NCBI GenBank assembly: GCA_025964215.1
Contig: JAOPZG010000406.1
Coordinates: 1-5,822, forward strand
Direction of reading: 5' to 3'
Length of the DNA: 5,822 nucleotides
From: Conexibacter sp.
Lineage (GTDB): Bacteria > Actinomycetota > Thermoleophilia > Solirubrobacterales > Solirubrobacteraceae
The notes under the pieces are model-generated. The model was given only the letters and a program-made list of their open reading frames with translations. It did no database searches and was not told where the DNA came from. The translations under genes and the position numbers were made by a program. Shown here in pieces: positions 5,187 through 5,822 of the stretch (position 1 is its first letter; every line of letters begins with the position of its first letter).

Positions 5187-5822
5187 GCGCCCGCCGCACC
5201 GAGCTGCTCGTCGTCGCCGCGCTGGCGCTCGTCGCGATCGCCTTCTGGGCGCTCGTCCCGACCTATCCGAACTACGACGCCTACTACCACCTGGTCTGGG
5301 GCCGGGAGATCGTCGCCGGCCACCTGCCGACCTTCCAGGCCTACCAGGCGCCGACCGAGCATCCGCTCTACCTCGCGATCTGCGCCGTGCTCGGGCTCTT
5401 CGGCGAGCACGGCGACCGGTTGCTGGTGCTCTTCACCTGCCTCTGCCACGTCGCCTTCACCTACGCGGTCTACCGCCTCGGCACCGCGATGTGGGACCGC
5501 AAGGCGGGGCTCATGGCCGCGCTGCTCGCGGGCTCGTCGTTCGCGCTGCTGCTCTACGCCGCGCGCGCCTACGTCGACGAGCCGTTCCTCGCGCTCGTGC
5601 TCTGGGCCGGCGCGCTGGAGGCCGAGCGATCGCCTGGCGGCGATTCCGCAGAGCGCCCGCGACGCGGCCGCGCGGTCTGGGTCCTACTGATCCTCGCCGG
5701 CCTGCTGCGGCCGGAGGCGTGGGTGCTCGGCGGCGCGTACTGGCTCTGGCTGGCGGCGGCGCCGATGAGCGCCGGGGGATCCGTGCTGCGGCCGGGCGGT
5801 GCCGGGCCGCAGCGGCGCCTGC
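5183..5822 (+). CDS. GT-C-type membrane glycosyltransferase, 3' end outside window
   Basis: The frame opens at an ATG inside ATGA, four bases overlapping the ligase-like gene, and stays open to the window edge (213 codons, no stop). The product starts with a short basic segment and a helix (about 7-25), then an extracytoplasmic loop with TYPNYDAYYHLVWGREIVAG (27-46) and TEHPLYLA (58-65), followed by helices at about 62-74, 79-98, 107-126, 131-145 and 164-190. An acidic residue in the first outer loop (Asp32), the HPLYLAI entry into helix 2, RAYVDEPFLALVLW (128-141) and LLRPEAWVL (174-182) fit GT-C enzymes of the PMT/ArnT type, which use polyprenyl-phosphate sugars outside the membrane. The fold assignment is firmer than any substrate. 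The upstream Shine-Dalgarno is weak (GCGAG near 5173-5177), so translation is probably coupled. The two cytoplasmic-looking linkers (148-163, 194-213) have relaxed codon use. Family members normally run to 400-600 residues, so more than half is missing. Confidence 0.8.
   Translation, partial: MSARRTELLVVAALALVAIAFWALVPTYPNYDAYYHLVWGREIVAGHLPTFQAYQAPTEHPLYLAICAVLGLFGEHGDRLLVLFTCLCHVAFTYAVYRLGTAMWDRKAGLMAALLAGSSFALLLYAARAYVDEPFLALVLWAGALEAERSPGGDSAERPRRGRAVWVLLILAGLLRPEAWVLGGAYWLWLAAAPMSAGGSVLRPGGAGPQRRL
5785..5813 (+). other. Strong hairpin within the glycosyltransferase gene
   Basis: GCTGCGGCC (5785-5793) and GGCCGCAGC (5805-5813) form a perfect 9-bp stem. The 11-base interior can add three more pairs (5795-5797 with 5801-5803) after a G/G mismatch. 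It sits in a Gly/Arg/Pro-rich hydrophilic stretch of the predicted protein. No T-run follows within the nine remaining bases, so a terminator role cannot be judged. It could be a small interspersed palindrome or chance in GC-rich DNA. Confidence 0.4.

Overview
The window is very GC-rich, with nearly every codon of the plus-strand genes ending in G or C. It carries one uninterrupted run of five plus-strand genes. Base composition, GTG starts, GTGA/ATGA overlaps and the mix of protein families point to a high-GC actinobacterium. The Thermoleophilia/Solirubrobacterales (Conexibacter- or Solirubrobacter-like) are my best guess, from general familiarity rather than a marker gene. No RNA gene, mobile element, CRISPR array or convincing promoter or terminator is visible, and almost no DNA is non-coding (14 bases, 607-620).

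Layout: (1) 1-606, the 3' part of a single-pass membrane protein with an extracytoplasmic LytR_C domain, its 5' end outside the window; (2) 621-1370, a ComA-family phosphosulfolactate synthase; (3) 1367-1906, a histidine (phosphoglycerate-mutase-like) phosphatase; (4) 1903-3750, a 615-residue membrane-anchored protein with FlgD-like Ig domains followed by a domain resembling the C-terminal part of the N,N-dimethylformamidase large subunit; (5) 3729-5186, a polytopic O-antigen ligase/polymerase-like protein; (6) 5183 to the window end, the N-terminal part of a GT-C-type membrane glycosyltransferase. The window therefore holds four complete genes and two partial ones.

From comA onward every junction overlaps (4, 4, 22 and 4 bases), so these genes are probably one translationally coupled operon; the LytR_C gene sits only 14 bases upstream. 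The first half offers a possible two-step route from phosphoenolpyruvate plus sulfite to sulfolactate: ComA, then a phosphatase standing in for the unrelated ComB. The second half is extracytoplasmic surface-glycan machinery: an anchored Ig/amidase-like protein, a ligase/polymerase and a lipid-linked-sugar glycosyltransferase. Whether the two halves work together is the main open question. The most unusual single protein is the 615-residue Ig/DMFase-like fusion.
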